Assembly: GCF_006783905.1 (NCBI RefSeq)
Contig: NZ_VFPE01000002.1
Location: forward strand, 372,001 to 436,000
DNA: 64,000 nucleotides
Source: Microbacterium kyungheense
Lineage (GTDB): Bacteria; Actinomycetota; Actinomycetes; Actinomycetales; Microbacteriaceae
Direction of reading: 5' to 3'
Below, piece after piece: positions 1 to 10,009 of this stretch. A program made the translations under genes and the position numbers. The first letter of the stretch is position 1; every line of letters starts with the position of its first letter. The notes under the pieces were generated by a model that was not told the origin of the DNA, made no database searches, and worked only from the letters and a program-made list of their open reading frames with translations.

Positions 1-302
1 CGCTGAACCTGTACATCACGGCGAACGAGCCGTGGGCGCTCGCCAAGGACGAGGCGCAGCGCGCGCGTCTGGGCACCGTGCTGTACACGGCCGCCGAGGG
101 CCTGCGCGCGCTCGCTGTCCTGCTGTCGCCGGTGATGCCGCAGTCCACCGAGAAGCTCTGGATCGCACTCGGCGCGGCGGAGTCGCTCGGCCGGCTGCAG
201 GACCAGCCGCTGCGCGAGGCGGGCGGCTGGGGTGTGCTGAGGCCCGGCACGTCGGTCAACGGCCTCGCGCCGCTGTTCCCGCGCGTCGAGCAGACGGCCT
301 GA
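1..302 (+). CDS. metG: methionyl-tRNA synthetase, C-terminal fragment
   Basis: This is the last ~99 codons of a gene that begins outside the window. The reading frame opens at base 3. The text NEPWALAKD followed by a helical stretch (LYTAAEGLRALAVLLSPVMPQSTEKLW) is the anticodon-binding helix bundle typical of class I methionyl-tRNA synthetase, which charges tRNA-Met in the cytoplasm. There is no room for the C-terminal tRNA-binding EMAP domain seen in some MetG proteins, since the frame stops soon after the bundle. Its TGA overlaps the tatD ATG by one base (TGATG), so the two genes are probably co-transcribed. A metG-tatD pair is common in actinobacteria, which supports the call. Confidence 0.9.
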   Translation, partial: LNLYITANEPWALAKDEAQRARLGTVLYTAAEGLRALAVLLSPVMPQSTEKLWIALGAAESLGRLQDQPLREAGGWGVLRPGTSVNGLAPLFPRVEQTA

Positions 303-1213
303 TGACCGAGGCGCCCGTGCCGTACCCGGCGGAGGGGGCGGACCCCTCGCAGTACGTCCGCACGCGCGAGAAGGGCTCGCGCGACGTCAGCTACCCCGAC
401 GCGCCCGAGCCCCTCGCGGTGCCGGTGTACGACAACCACGCGCACCTCGAGATCGAGGACGGCGTCGGTCTGTCGCTCGACGAGCAGCTGACGCGCGCGG
501 GCGGAGCCGGCGTGATCGGCGTCGTGCAGGCCGGCGGCGACATCGAGTCGAGCCGCTGGTCGGCGTGGGCCGCGGCATCCCATCCCCGCGTCCTCGCGGC
601 CGTCGCGATCCACCCGAACGAGGCGCCCGCCTACGCCGCAGCCGGCCGCCTCGACGAGGCGATCGGCGTCATCGACGAACTGGCCGCGCAGCCGCGCGTG
701 CGGGCGATCGGCGAGACCGGTCTGGACTTCTTCCGCACCGACGACGACGGACGCCCGGCACAGTTCGAGAGCTTCGAGGCGCACATCGCGCTCGCGAACA
801 AGCACGGCATCGCGATGCAGATCCACGACCGCGACGCGCATGACGCCGTGCTCGAGACCCTCGCGCGCGTCGGCGCGCCGGAGCGGACCGTGTTCCACTG
901 CTTCTCGGGCGACGCCGACATGGCGCGCGTGGCGGGGGAGCGCGGGTACTGGCTGTCGTTCGCCGGCAACGTCACCTTCAAGAACGCGCAGAACCTGCGC
1001 GACGCGCTCGCGGTGATCCCTCGCGATCGCATCCTCGTCGAGACCGACGCGCCGTTCCTCACGCCGACGCCGCATCGCGGACGCCCGAACGCCCCGTACC
1101 TCGTCCCGGTCACGGTGCGGTTCATGGCGGCGGAGCTCGGCGTCGACGTCGACGAGCTGTGCGCGCAGGTCGCCGCGAACACGCTCGAGGTGTACGGCGC
1201 GTTCGAGGACTAG
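302..1213 (+). CDS. tatD: TatD-family metal-dependent DNase
   Basis: 303-residue TIM-barrel hydrolase of the TatD family, a cytoplasmic Mg2+-dependent exonuclease acting on single-stranded DNA and damaged ends. Visible ligands in order are HAHLE (H46, H48), GETGLD (E138), QIHDRD (H175), FHCFSG (H199) and ETDAP (D249). All expected metal-binding positions are present, so the enzyme should be active. The N-terminal ~40 residues (Pro/Asp rich) extend beyond the usual family start; such extensions are seen in actinobacterial TatD. The ATG overlapping the metG stop was chosen because it is the only start consistent with translational coupling. In many actinobacteria tatD is followed by rpfB and rsmA; here a Nudix gene follows 9 bases later instead. 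Confidence 0.93.
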   Translation: MTEAPVPYPAEGADPSQYVRTREKGSRDVSYPDAPEPLAVPVYDNHAHLEIEDGVGLSLDEQLTRAGGAGVIGVVQAGGDIESSRWSAWAAASHPRVLAAVAIHPNEAPAYAAAGRLDEAIGVIDELAAQPRVRAIGETGLDFFRTDDDGRPAQFESFEAHIALANKHGIAMQIHDRDAHDAVLETLARVGAPERTVFHCFSGDADMARVAGERGYWLSFAGNVTFKNAQNLRDALAVIPRDRILVETDAPFLTPTPHRGRPNAPYLVPVTVRFMAAELGVDVDELCAQVAANTLEVYGAFED

Positions 1214-1222
1214 GTTCGGTCC

Positions 1223-1747
1223 GTGGACGACGAACTGTGGGACGTGACGGATGCCGCCGGCATCCCTCTCGGCATCACTCATCGCCGCGGCGACCCGGGT
1301 CTTCCCTCGGGGCAGTATCACGTCGTGTCGTCGGTGTGCGCCGTGCGCGAGGACGGACGGGTCCTGATCTCGCAGCGCGCGGCCGTGAAGGACTTCGCGC
1401 TGGAGTGGGAGTTCGCGGCGGGCAGCGCCCTGGCGGGCGAGACCAGCCGCGAGGCGGCGGCACGCGAGCTGCGGGAAGAGACCGGGCTGCGCGCGTCGAG
1501 CGCGTCGCTGGTGTTCGTCGGGCGCTGCCTCGAGCGCTCCGCGCTGTTCGACCTGTACGTCGCCCATGACGTCGACCCGCGGACGCTGATGCTCGACCCC
1601 GACGAGGTCGCCGCCTCGCAGTGGGTGACACTCGACGACGTGCGGGCGCGCTACCGCTCCGATTTCGCCGGGCCGTGGGTGGCACGCCTCGACGCGATGT
1701 GGCCGGACCTGGTCGCGGCCGTGCGGGGTGACCGGGCGGCGCCGTGA
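1223..1747 (+). CDS. Nudix hydrolase
   Basis: 174-residue protein with a complete Nudix box at residues 67-89 (G-x5-E-x7-REL-x-EE-x-GL, ending RELREETGL). This motif binds the divalent metal and catalyses cleavage of nucleoside diphosphates linked to another moiety. The flanks (HVVSSVCAV...VLISQRA before, DEVAASQWVTLDD after) resemble the isopentenyl-diphosphate isomerase/8-oxo-dGTPase-like branch of the fold. The real substrate cannot be read from sequence. The GTG start lies 9 nt after the tatD stop. The stop codon overlaps the next gene's GTG (GTGA), so the protein is probably made from the same transcript as tatD and the downstream acetyltransferase. Confidence 0.85.
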   Translation: MDDELWDVTDAAGIPLGITHRRGDPGLPSGQYHVVSSVCAVREDGRVLISQRAAVKDFALEWEFAAGSALAGETSREAAARELREETGLRASSASLVFVGRCLERSALFDLYVAHDVDPRTLMLDPDEVAASQWVTLDDVRARYRSDFAGPWVARLDAMWPDLVAAVRGDRAAP

Positions 1748-2301
1748 CCGGCTTCGCGACGTATGAGCCCGACGCCGGCGGCCGGCCCGCCGCGCCTGTC
1801 TCGCTGCGACCGGCGACGAGGGGCGATGTCGAGGCGATCCTGCGGATCGAGCTCGCGGCCGGTCGCTCGGCGGGATCGGTGGGCAGCGCCGAGGGCTACC
1901 GCCGCGCGATCGCCGATCCCGACCGCTGCGTGCTGGTCGCGGTCCTGGAGGGCGCGGAGGGGCCGGCCGTGGCCGGATGGGCCAAGACCCACCATCACCT
2001 CGACGTGGCCGATCCTGCTCCGGCCGGGCACTACCTCGCCGGGATCACGGTCGATCCGGCGTGGCGTCGACGCGGCATCGCCACAGCGCTGACCGATGCC
2101 CGCCTGCAGTGGATCGGGGCGCGCAGCGACGAGGCGTTCTACGTCGTGAACGTGCAGAACCGTGCGTCGATCGAGCTGCACACACGGTGGGGCTTCACCG
2201 AGGTGCTGCGGGCGCCGCGGCTGACCGGGGTGGAGTTCGAGGGCGGCGTGGGGCTGCTCCTGCGAGCATTCCTGGACGGCGGAGGCGGGCTCCAGGGCTG
2301 A
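1744..2301 (+). CDS. GNAT-family N-acetyltransferase
   Basis: 185-residue single-domain GNAT protein. The acetyl-CoA pyrophosphate-binding loop is seen as ITVDPAWRRRGIATAL (Q/R-x-x-G-x-G/A type). A following NRASIELHTRWGFTEV segment matches the C-terminal motif B of small-molecule acetyltransferases, where an Asn-x-x-Ala/Ser helix precedes YxxxGF. It should transfer an acetyl group from acetyl-CoA to an amine of unknown identity. The start GTG overlaps the stop of the Nudix gene by four bases, which implies coupling. It is followed 24 nt later by the convergent end of an MFS gene, with no obvious terminator between them. Confidence 0.85.
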   Translation: MTGFATYEPDAGGRPAAPVSLRPATRGDVEAILRIELAAGRSAGSVGSAEGYRRAIADPDRCVLVAVLEGAEGPAVAGWAKTHHHLDVADPAPAGHYLAGITVDPAWRRRGIATALTDARLQWIGARSDEAFYVVNVQNRASIELHTRWGFTEVLRAPRLTGVEFEGGVGLLLRAFLDGGGGLQG

Positions 2302-2325
2302 ACCGGTCCGAGACCCCGGGCGCGG

Positions 2326-3660
2326 TCAGTCGATCAGCGGGCGCCCGCCTGCCCCGGGCTCATCCTTGTCGGCGACGTCGTCCGCCTCGTCCGCATCCAG
2401 CACAGGCTTGGCCGCGGCGATGTTGCGGATCGGCCGCCACACCAGCAGCAGGGTGACGAACGAGCCCGCGAATGCGAACCACCACGGCGCCGTCAGACCC
2501 CAGGTCTGCGCGATGAGGCCGCCCAGCAGCTGTCCGATGACGAGACCGCCGAAGACGCCCACCATGTTGACCGACGCGATGCGGCCCTGCAGCGAGATCG
2601 GCACGAGGCGCTGGCGCACCGTCGTCGAGATCGTGCCCCACACGAACGCGTAGAGCCCGAAGCCGAACATGATGACCAGGGCGACGACGCCGTTCGTCGT
2701 GAGCGCGAACGACAGGTGCATGAGCACCTCCAGCGACAGGCACACGCGCATGAGCGTCGAGAACGACACGTGCTTCTCGAGCCAGCCGAACGAGAAGACC
2801 GCCACCATGCCGCCGAGGGCCGACGCGGTGGTGAGGGCGCCGTAGCCGATGGCGCCCATGTGCAGGTGCTCGGTGGCGTACAGCACCAGGACGCTCCAGG
2901 GCGCGGCCCACGTGACGTTGAACACCAGGATGATGAGCACGAGCGTGCGCACCGGCGCGTTGTGACGCAGCCACCGGAGACCCTCGCGGATCGGATGCGG
3001 CTTCACCGGGGTGCCGTCGGCGTTCACCGTCGCGGCACCGGTGGCGCCGGCATCCTTCTCGGGGATCGGGGTGTGCGAGATCCGCGAGATCAGCACGACC
3101 GCGAGCGTCACGCACAGGATCTGCAGCAGGAACGGCCAGAACGAGCCCACCGCGAACAGGAAGGCGCCCAGCGGTGGCCCGGCGAGCTGGTTGGCGACCA
3201 GGTAGCCGGCCTGCATGCGGGCGTTGCCGATGCCGAGGTCGGCGGGGCGCACCATCATGGGCAGCAGCGTGCTGCCGGCGGAGTCGGCGAAGACCTCGGC
3301 GGTGCCGTACAGGAACGCCGTCGCGAGCACGATCCACACGCTCGCGTGCCCCGTCACGAGGAACACCACCAGCGCTCCGACGATGACGGCCCGGAGGCCG
3401 TTGGCGAGCATCACGAGCCGGCGCCGGTCGTGGTGGTCGGCGACCGACCCGGCGAGGAGGCCGAACAGCAGCCACGGCAGGAACTGCATCATGGCACCGG
3501 ATGCCACCAGCACCGGCGACGACGTCATCGACGCGATGAGCAGCGGCGCGGCCGACAGCGCGATCCCGTCGCCGAGGTTGCTGGTCCACGACGACGCCAG
3601 CAGCCAGCGGAAGTCCCTGCCCAGGCGGCGTGGAGCGATCAGTTCGCCGAGCGAGGGCAT
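2326..3660 (-). CDS. MFS transporter (EntS/DHA3-like exporter)
   Basis: 444-residue membrane protein of the major facilitator superfamily. The N terminus (FRWLLASSWTSNLGDGIALSAAPLLIASMT) and the loop 2-3 motif GSVADHHDRRRLVM match the drug/siderophore H+ antiporter 3 (EntS-like) branch. About 12 hydrophobic segments are visible, split by a charged central loop after residue ~190 (PIPEKDAG...HPIREGLRWLRHN). It probably exports a small molecule; the substrate is unknown. The start ATG sits 6 nt downstream of a TAAGAT -10 box on the minus strand (3667-3672), so the mRNA may be leaderless. The C terminus is acidic (ADEADDVADKDEPG). It is adjacent to, and in the same direction as, a sugar porter, but each gene appears to have its own promoter. 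Confidence 0.88.
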   Translation of the reverse strand: MPSLGELIAPRRLGRDFRWLLASSWTSNLGDGIALSAAPLLIASMTSSPVLVASGAMMQFLPWLLFGLLAGSVADHHDRRRLVMLANGLRAVIVGALVVFLVTGHASVWIVLATAFLYGTAEVFADSAGSTLLPMMVRPADLGIGNARMQAGYLVANQLAGPPLGAFLFAVGSFWPFLLQILCVTLAVVLISRISHTPIPEKDAGATGAATVNADGTPVKPHPIREGLRWLRHNAPVRTLVLIILVFNVTWAAPWSVLVLYATEHLHMGAIGYGALTTASALGGMVAVFSFGWLEKHVSFSTLMRVCLSLEVLMHLSFALTTNGVVALVIMFGFGLYAFVWGTISTTVRQRLVPISLQGRIASVNMVGVFGGLVIGQLLGGLIAQTWGLTAPWWFAFAGSFVTLLLVWRPIRNIAAAKPVLDADEADDVADKDEPGAGGRPLID

Positions 3661-3704
3661 CCCAGCATCTTATGGGACCAGGAGCCCACGCCAGCGCGTC
3701 GGCC

Positions 3705-5168
3705 TCAGCTGGTCGCGGGCGCGTCCTTGCGGTGCACGAACAGGGTCTCGGTCTGCTCGATGTCCATGCCCTTCGTCTCGGGTACGCGCCAGAGGACGTA
3801 GATGAAGGACAGCGCCGCGAACAGCGCATACATGCCGTACGTGAGGGGCAGCGACCACGACGACATGGCCGGGAACGAGATCGTGATGAGGAAGTTCGCG
3901 ATCCACTGGGCGCCCGCTGCCACACCCAGCGCCTTGCCGCGGATCCGGCTGGGGAAGATCTCGCCGAGCAGCACCCACACCAGCGGACCCCACGAGGCGC
4001 CGAAGCCGACGACGAACACGTTCGCCGCGATGAGCGCGATCGGACCCCACGGGGCGGGGAGCGTCACGGCGCCGTCGGCGTTCGTCTCGGAGAACACGAA
4101 GCACAGGGCCATCAGACCGAGCGAGACCGTCATCATCACCGAGCCCGTGAGCAGGATCGGCTTACGGCCGACGCGGTCGACCAGGAAGATCGCGATGAGC
4201 GTGACCAGCACGTTCGTGATCGACGTGACGACGCTGATGGTGAACGAGTCGCTCTCGTCGAAGCCGACGGACTGCCACAAACTCGTCGAGTAGTAGAAGA
4301 TCACGTTGATGCCGACGAACTGCTGGAACACCGACAGGATGATGCCGACCCACACGATCCGCTGCAGGCCCAGCACCGGGCCGCGAATCGAGACGCCGGA
4401 GTTCTTGCGGTCGGCCTCGATGGCGTTCTGCAGTTCGCGGATGGACTGATCGAGGTCCGCGGGCGGCATGAGGCGCGCGAAGATCGCCCGCGCCTCATCG
4501 CGACGGCCCTTGGAGAGCAGGAAGCGCGGCGACTCGGGGAGGGTGAACGCGAGGATGCCGTACACGGCCGACGGGATCACCCCGACGAGGAACATCCACC
4601 GCCAGGCTTCGAGCCCGAACCACAGCACGTTGTCGGCGCCGCCGGCCGCGTTCGCGAGCAGCGCGTCCGACAGCAGCGCCGCGAAGATGCCGAGCGTGAT
4701 CGCGAGCTGCTGCAGCGAGGCGAGGCCGCCGCGGATCTGCCGCGGTGCGATCTCGGCGATGTACGCCGGGGCGACGACCGACGCGATGCCGATGCCGAGA
4801 CCGCCGATGACGCGCCACAGCGCGAGGTCCCACGGCGAGAACGCGAGACCGGCCCCGATCGACGAGACGAAGAACATGATGGCGCCGAGGAACATCACGC
4901 GCAGCCGGCCCCAGCGGTCCGACAGGTTGCCCGCGATGATCGCGCCGACCGCGCAGCCGAGCAGCGCGATCGCGACGACGAAGCCGGTGATGACGTCGTT
5001 GAGGGCGAAGTCCTTCGAGATCGAGTCGACGGCGCCGTTGATCACCGACGAGTCGAACCCGAACAGGAAGCCGCCCACCGCGGCTGCGACCGACAGTCCG
5101 ATCGCGCGACGGCCGTAGGGGCTGCGGAGCGAGAAGGCGTCCGCCGGAATCGTGCCGGTCGTGTTCAT
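3705..5168 (-). CDS. MFS sugar porter
   Basis: 487-residue sugar:H+ symporter of the major facilitator superfamily. Family signatures are visible: [11 protein letters not shown] in TM1, the loop-2 motif [18 protein letters not shown] before the central loop, [10 protein letters not shown] in the second half and [10 protein letters not shown] after TM12. These are the sugar-transporter signatures of XylE/GLUT-type proteins. Substrate is unknown. The start was placed at the ATG of [12 protein letters not shown] because a TAGCGT box ends 7 nt before it on the minus strand (5176-5181). A longer open frame runs upstream over the rsmA start but has no family similarity. It is divergent from rsmA, sharing 127 bp of promoter region. 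Confidence 0.9.
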   Translation of the reverse strand: MNTTGTIPADAFSLRSPYGRRAIGLSVAAAVGGFLFGFDSSVINGAVDSISKDFALNDVITGFVVAIALLGCAVGAIIAGNLSDRWGRLRVMFLGAIMFFVSSIGAGLAFSPWDLALWRVIGGLGIGIASVVAPAYIAEIAPRQIRGGLASLQQLAITLGIFAALLSDALLANAAGGADNVLWFGLEAWRWMFLVGVIPSAVYGILAFTLPESPRFLLSKGRRDEARAIFARLMPPADLDQSIRELQNAIEADRKNSGVSIRGPVLGLQRIVWVGIILSVFQQFVGINVIFYYSTSLWQSVGFDESDSFTISVVTSITNVLVTLIAIFLVDRVGRKPILLTGSVMMTVSLGLMALCFVFSETNADGAVTLPAPWGPIALIAANVFVVGFGASWGPLVWVLLGEIFPSRIRGKALGVAAGAQWIANFLITISFPAMSSWSLPLTYGMYALFAALSFIYVLWRVPETKGMDIEQTETLFVHRKDAPATS

Positions 5169-5295
5169 GGTGGTCACGCTAGCGGTCGCCCGGGACCGGT
5201 GCGAGGCCTTGCGCGCGCGAGTCGGCATGTGCCAGAGCGACGTGGACGGCGGGTGGATGCCGCGGCCGCCGGCATCCCGTCGGTACTGTGGAGGC

Positions 5296-6156
5296 ATGCC
5301 CGTGACACTGCTCGGCGCGGCCGAGATCCGCGCGCTCGCCGCCGACCTCGACGTCACCCCGACCAAGAAGCTCGGGCAGAACTTCGTCGTGGACGCCAAC
5401 ACCGTGCGCAAGATCGTGCACGTCGCCGAGGTGCAGCCGGGCGACCGCGTGGTCGAGGTGGGGCCCGGCCTCGGCTCGTTGACCCTCGCGATCCTCGAGG
5501 CGGGCGCATCGGTCACCGCCGTCGAGATCGATCACCGCCTCGCCGAGCGGCTGCCCGCGACCGCCGCCTCGCACGGCGTCGCCGACGGCGCCCTGACGGT
5601 CGTCGACGCCGATGCGCTGCGGGTCACCGAGCTGCCGGGCGATCCGGCCGTGCTGGTCGCGAACCTCCCCTACAACGTCAGCGTGCCGGTGCTGCTGCAC
5701 TTCCTGGAGCATTTCCCGGGCCTGCAGCGCGGGGTCGTCATGGTCCAGGCGGAGGTCGGCGAGCGTCTCGCCGCCGCGCCAGGATCGAAGACCTACGGCG
5801 CCCCCAGCGTCAAGGCCGCCTGGTACGGCCCGTGGCGGCTGGCCGGCACCGTCTCGCGCCAAGTCTTCTGGCCCGTGCCCAACGTCGACAGCGTGCTGGT
5901 CGGCTTCCACCGCGACGCCGAGCCGCGCGGCGACGAGGAGCTGCGCGTGCGCACGTTCCGCATCGTCGACGCCGCCTTCCAGCAGCGTCGCAAGATGCTC
6001 CGGCAGGCGCTCTCAGGCGTGCTCGGAGGGACGGCGGCCGAGGCATCCGTCGTCCTGGAGCGCGCCGGGGTGGCGCCGACGGCGCGCGGCGAAGAGCTCA
6101 CCGTCGACGACTACGTGCGCATCGCGCAGGCGGCGGGCGTGAGCGCGCCGGCGTGA
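5296..6156 (+). CDS. rsmA: 16S rRNA (adenine-N6,N6) dimethyltransferase
   Basis: 286-residue RsmA/KsgA methyltransferase that dimethylates two adjacent adenines near the 3' end of 16S rRNA using S-adenosylmethionine, a late step of small-subunit assembly. Motifs in order are [10 protein letters not shown] (residues ~24-33), the SAM-binding [11 protein letters not shown] (~53-63), VEIDH, and the catalytic NLPYN (123-127). The C-terminal helical lobe ([12 protein letters not shown]) is complete. The ATG has a GGAGG sequence just upstream and also lies 6 nt after a TACTGT box at 5284-5289, so either initiation mode is possible. In other actinobacteria rsmA is directly followed by ispE; here three extra genes separate them. 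Confidence 0.95.
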   Translation: MPVTLLGAAEIRALAADLDVTPTKKLGQNFVVDANTVRKIVHVAEVQPGDRVVEVGPGLGSLTLAILEAGASVTAVEIDHRLAERLPATAASHGVADGALTVVDADALRVTELPGDPAVLVANLPYNVSVPVLLHFLEHFPGLQRGVVMVQAEVGERLAAAPGSKTYGAPSVKAAWYGPWRLAGTVSRQVFWPVPNVDSVLVGFHRDAEPRGDEELRVRTFRIVDAAFQQRRKMLRQALSGVLGGTAAEASVVLERAGVAPTARGEELTVDDYVRIAQAAGVSAPA

Positions 6157-6287
6157 CCCGTCACCGGGCGTTCGGCGGATCTCCACCGCGTCGTCGGGTT
6201 CTGTTCGGGCGCGTCGGGTAACCTGCGAGCGTTCGCCGGTCCGGTTACACAGGCAGCTCGCCACCCGGCGGACCGGAGTCATCAGCC

Positions 6288-7223
6288 ATGCGCACCGCCG
6301 AGTACCCGGCCCCCGAACGCGTCCTTCTCCACCTGAGCGACACCCACCTCCGCGCGCCGTCCACGCCGCAGCTGTTCGGCACGGTCGACGGCGAGGAGCA
6401 TCTGGCGTCGGCGATCCGCGTCATCGAGGCCAGCGGCGTGCGGCCCGATGCCGTGGTCTTCACCGGTGACCTCGTCGACCTCGGCGAACCGCTCGCCTAC
6501 GAGCGGCTGCGTGCCCTCGTCGAGCCGTTCGCCGCGCGGATCGGCGCGCGCATCCTGTGGGTCATGGGCAACCACGACGACCGTGCCGCGTTCCGTCCGG
6601 CGCTGCTGGACGAGGCGGCCGACCTCCGCCCCGTGGACCGCGTGGACGAGCTGGACGGTCTGCGCGTGGTCACGCTCGACACGACGGTCCCCGGCCGCCA
6701 CCACGGCGAGCTCCGCGACGCTCAGCTCGCGTGGCTGAGCCGGGTGCTCGCCACGCCCGCGCCGCTCGGGACCATCCTCGCGATGCACCACCCGCCGGTG
6801 CCCAGCGTCCTGCCGCTCGCGGCGAGCGTCGAGCTGCGCGACCAGGACCGTCTGGCCGAGGTGCTGCGCGGCACCGACGTTCGCGGGATCATCGCGGGCC
6901 ACCTGCACTATTCGACCTTCGCGACGTTCGCGGGGATCCCGGTGTCGGTGGCATCCTCCACGTGCTACGCGCAGGACCTGACCGTCCCGGTCGGGGGAAC
7001 ACGGCCGCAGGACGGCGCGCGGGCGTTCAATCTCGTGCACGTGTACGACCGGACCGTCGTGCACTCGGTGGTGCCGATCGACGTCCCCCGCACCCTGGAG
7101 CACATCGACGCCGAGGAGTCGCAGCGGCGCCTGCGCGCCGCGGGCATCATGCCGTCGGGTGAGACTGCGCCGATCGTCGCACCGAGGGATGCGCCGACCG
7201 CGCCGATTCCCGTGCTTCACTGA
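6288..7223 (+). CDS. calcineurin-like metallophosphoesterase (cyclic-nucleotide phosphodiesterase type)
   Basis: 311-residue class III phosphodiesterase-like protein. The dinuclear metal-site motifs are all present: LSDTHL (D18, H20), FTGDLVD (~59-64), GNHDD (94-98), MHHPPVPS and GHLHYS. The overall order and the sequence [11 protein letters not shown] near the end resemble the Rv0805/CpdA group, which hydrolyses cyclic nucleotides and other phosphodiesters; in-vivo substrate is uncertain. A TAACCT -10-like box sits at 6219-6224 and the leader carries an inverted repeat GTAACC-N19-GGTTAC (6218-6248). The last 77 nt overlap the 3' end of the convergent Stealth gene, so no conventional terminator fits between them. 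Confidence 0.85.
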   Translation: MRTAEYPAPERVLLHLSDTHLRAPSTPQLFGTVDGEEHLASAIRVIEASGVRPDAVVFTGDLVDLGEPLAYERLRALVEPFAARIGARILWVMGNHDDRAAFRPALLDEAADLRPVDRVDELDGLRVVTLDTTVPGRHHGELRDAQLAWLSRVLATPAPLGTILAMHHPPVPSVLPLAASVELRDQDRLAEVLRGTDVRGIIAGHLHYSTFATFAGIPVSVASSTCYAQDLTVPVGGTRPQDGARAFNLVHVYDRTVVHSVVPIDVPRTLEHIDAEESQRRLRAAGIMPSGETAPIVAPRDAPTAPIPVLH

Positions 7224-8757
7224 GCTCGTCGCGCTCCCACGGCGCGCGCACCGGGAACATGCGCTCCAGCGCGCCGCGGATCGCCTGCACGCGGATCTCT
7301 TCGGGCACCTCGGCCTCTCCGCCGTCGTTGAGGCAGAACATGTCGGCGTCCCGGCGTTCGGCCAGTCGCTCCATCAGGCGCACGCCCGATGCCATGGTCG
7401 TCTGCGCGTAGCGCACGCGCGGCGCCCGCGTGGCCACGGCCCGCCCGGTGAGCAGGGCGTAGTAGTGGTAGAGGCTGTTGGTCACCGAGATGTCCGTCGC
7501 CGAGCGGAACCGGGATGCCGCTGTCCGCGCGAAGTCGTCCGGGAAGGCCTGCTCGAGCTCGGCCATGACGCTCTTGCGCAGCGGCGCCGCGCAGTGCTCG
7601 AGGTCGCGCACGATGGTGCGTCCGAACCGCCCGCGCAGGAGGGCGCGGTTCACGCGCAGGCCGTTGTCGTGGCCGCTGCGGTGCAGCGCCGGATCGCCGG
7701 CGCCGATGCGGACCTCGCACTCGACGAACTTGGTGACGCCGCCGGGCGTGAAGAACATGCCCGGGTCCACCGCCCGGCCGAAGAACATGTCGTCGTTGGA
7801 GTACAGGAAGTGCTCGGCGAGCCCGGGGATGCGGTGCAGCTGCGCTTCCACGGCGTGCGAGTTGTGCGTGGGGAGCACCGCCGGATCGGCGAAGAACTCC
7901 TCGCTGCGCACGATCGTGACCTTGGGGTGCTCCCGCAGCCATGCCGGCGCGGGGGAGTCGGTGGCGATGAAGATGCGGCGGATCCACGGCGCGTGCATGT
8001 GGACGCTGCGCAGCGCGTAGCGCAGCTCGTCGACCTGCCGGTAGCGCGCGGGGCCGTCGTCACCCTGACCGACCTGGTACGCCGACAGCTGCGCGGCACG
8101 CTGACGCTGGAACTCGCTGGAGGACCCGTCGACCCACGAGAAGACGATGTCGATGTCTTCGGTGACATCCAGCGGGTGCGGGTCGAACATGCCGGCGATC
8201 GTGCGCCAGGTCCGCCCGTGCCGCTCGACGTCGGCATATGCGATGTCCTCGACCGGCGTGTGCCGCCGGGTGAGCGCGTTGTCGCGCGGCGCCTGGACGA
8301 CGTCGGCGCCGAACCGCCAGAACTCCAGCGGCACGCCGAGCGACGGCCCGTACCGCAGCGATCCGGATGCCGTGATGCGCGGCCGGTACAGGCGCACGAA
8401 CGAGGGACCGTCACCGGTCGGCTCGGCATCGCACGCGAGCGCCGGCGCGCGCCCCTTGGACTTCAGGTACAGCGGCTCGCGCGTGCACACGGCGGCGAGG
8501 GCTTCCAGGGCGACCTCGCGCTGCCGGGTGTCGACGACGAGGGCGGGTTCGGAGCGGTCGTGGCGGATGAGGAGCAGGTCGACGCCCGCAGCCTCCAGGG
8601 TGTCGGCGACCAGCAGCAGGTCGGCCTCCCGCGCCTCGTGCGGCGCGACGTCGTCGTGCACGAGGTGCAGGATCCCGCGGTCGACGACGACATCACCCCG
8701 GTCCAGGAGCACGCTCGAGGGTGCAGCGGTGTGCGACAGCGCAGACAAGAGAGTCAT
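7147..8757 (-). CDS. Stealth-family sugar-phosphate transferase
   Basis: 536-residue protein with the conserved blocks of the Stealth family, which transfer hexose-1-phosphate units to build phosphodiester-linked capsule-like polysaccharides, as in meningococcal SiaD-type enzymes and human GNPTAB. Visible blocks are [10 protein letters not shown] (202-211), [15 protein letters not shown] with [13 protein letters not shown] (~238-267), [19 protein letters not shown] and [11 protein letters not shown] (~295-327), [13 protein letters not shown] (~386-398) and FCLNDG (474-479). The N-terminal ~190 residues are a less conserved accessory region. The ATG was chosen because an AGGAGG sequence lies a few bases upstream; a longer frame upstream lacks one. 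No capsule, glycosyltransferase or flippase genes lie nearby, so the acceptor is unknown. Confidence 0.85.
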   Translation of the reverse strand: MTLLSALSHTAAPSSVLLDRGDVVVDRGILHLVHDDVAPHEAREADLLLVADTLEAAGVDLLLIRHDRSEPALVVDTRQREVALEALAAVCTREPLYLKSKGRAPALACDAEPTGDGPSFVRLYRPRITASGSLRYGPSLGVPLEFWRFGADVVQAPRDNALTRRHTPVEDIAYADVERHGRTWRTIAGMFDPHPLDVTEDIDIVFSWVDGSSSEFQRQRAAQLSAYQVGQGDDGPARYRQVDELRYALRSVHMHAPWIRRIFIATDSPAPAWLREHPKVTIVRSEEFFADPAVLPTHNSHAVEAQLHRIPGLAEHFLYSNDDMFFGRAVDPGMFFTPGGVTKFVECEVRIGAGDPALHRSGHDNGLRVNRALLRGRFGRTIVRDLEHCAAPLRKSVMAELEQAFPDDFARTAASRFRSATDISVTNSLYHYYALLTGRAVATRAPRVRYAQTTMASGVRLMERLAERRDADMFCLNDGGEAEVPEEIRVQAIRGALERMFPVRAPWERDELSEARESARSAHPSVRRSAQSHPTA

Positions 8758-8941
8758 GCGTACCTCCTTCTGGCGGTCCCGCCGGTGGCCGGCGACGAAT
8801 GCGCCGGTGAGGAAACGATAAGGAGCCTCCGTTACGACGACGTTTCCGGGGGTGCCCATTGACAACCGGGTCGCCGATGTGCAGTGAGGAACGGGTCGGC
8901 GGCTCCCTGCGAACGACGGCCGACGCCGATAGCCTGGACCG

Positions 8942-10009
8942 GTGACCGAAGACGACCGCTATCTGTCCCGCGGCGGAGACCTCCACCGCCCGTACACCGC
9001 CGCCGACGACCGCTACGCCGGCTCCGACTTCCGCCGCGTCGGCACCTCGGGTCTCACGCTCCCGCCCGTGTCGCTCGGCCTGTGGTGGAACTTCGGCGAC
9101 AACATCCCGTTCGACAACCAGCGGGGGCTGCTGCGTCACGCGTTCGACCGCGGCATCACGCATTTCGACCTGGCGAACAACTACGGCCCGCCGTACGGCA
9201 CCGCCGAGACGAACTTCGGGCGCATGATGCGCGAGGACTTCGCGCCGTACCGCGACGAGCTGATCATCTCGTCGAAGGCCGGCTACGACATGTGGCACGG
9301 CCCCTACGGCAACGGCGGCTCGCGCAAGTACCTCCTCGCGAGCGCGGAGCAGTCGCTGACGCGCATGAGCATCGACTACGTCGACATCTTCTACTCGCAC
9401 CGCGTCGACCCCGACGTCCCCATCGAAGAGACGGTCGGCGCCCTCGACACGCTCGTCCGCCAGGGCAAGGCGCTCTACGTCGGCATCTCGTCGTACAGCG
9501 CGGAGCGGACCGCCGAGGCCGCCGCGGTGGCCCGCTCGCTGGGCACGCCCCTGGTCATCCACCAGCCCGCGTACTCGATCCTCAACCGCTGGGTCGAGGA
9601 CGGGCTCACCGGTGTGCTGAAGCAGGAGGGCATGGGCGCCATCGCGTTCACGCCTCTCGCCCAGGGTCTGCTCACCGACAAGTACCTCGGGGGCGGGACG
9701 GCCGAGCGCGCGCAGCAGCGCGGATCGCTGCCGAAGGGCCCGCTCAGCGAGAAGGGGCTCGCGACGCTCCGTGGCCTCGATGTGATCGCGAAGGAGCGCG
9801 GGCAGTCGCTCGCCCAGATGGCGATCCAGTGGGTGCTGCGCGATCCCGTGGTGGCATCCGCTCTCATCGGCGCGTCCCGGCCGGCGCAGCTGGACGAGAA
9901 CCTCAAGGCGCTGGACGGCCCCGCCTTCACGACGGAGGAGCAGGAGCGGATCGACGCCCTGTCGGACGGCATCGACGTGGACCTCTGGGCGGAATCGGCG
10001 AACCGGTGA
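8942..10009 (+). CDS. aldo/keto reductase (YghZ/MgrA-like)
   Basis: 355-residue NADPH-dependent aldo/keto reductase. The catalytic tetrad can be placed: D76 and Y81 in [14 protein letters not shown], the lysine in IISSKAGYD (about K112), and the histidine in [10 protein letters not shown] (~144). The [15 protein letters not shown] and [11 protein letters not shown] segments match the YghZ/L-glyceraldehyde-3-phosphate reductase and Kv-beta-like group, which reduces toxic aldehydes such as methylglyoxal. The NADPH site is seen near the C terminus ([18 protein letters not shown]). The start GTG is 6 nt after a TAGCCT box (8930-8935), suggesting a leaderless mRNA. Its stop overlaps the ispE GTG, so ispE is probably expressed from this promoter. 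Confidence 0.9.
   Translation: MTEDDRYLSRGGDLHRPYTAADDRYAGSDFRRVGTSGLTLPPVSLGLWWNFGDNIPFDNQRGLLRHAFDRGITHFDLANNYGPPYGTAETNFGRMMREDFAPYRDELIISSKAGYDMWHGPYGNGGSRKYLLASAEQSLTRMSIDYVDIFYSHRVDPDVPIEETVGALDTLVRQGKALYVGISSYSAERTAEAAAVARSLGTPLVIHQPAYSILNRWVEDGLTGVLKQEGMGAIAFTPLAQGLLTDKYLGGGTAERAQQRGSLPKGPLSEKGLATLRGLDVIAKERGQSLAQMAIQWVLRDPVVASALIGASRPAQLDENLKALDGPAFTTEEQERIDALSDGIDVDLWAESANR

Noticed and set aside
3630..6221. 863-codon open frame on the plus strand across the sugar porter and rsmA
   Set aside because: Low-complexity charged sequence without any family signature; the opposite-strand sugar porter and the in-place rsmA explain the DNA.
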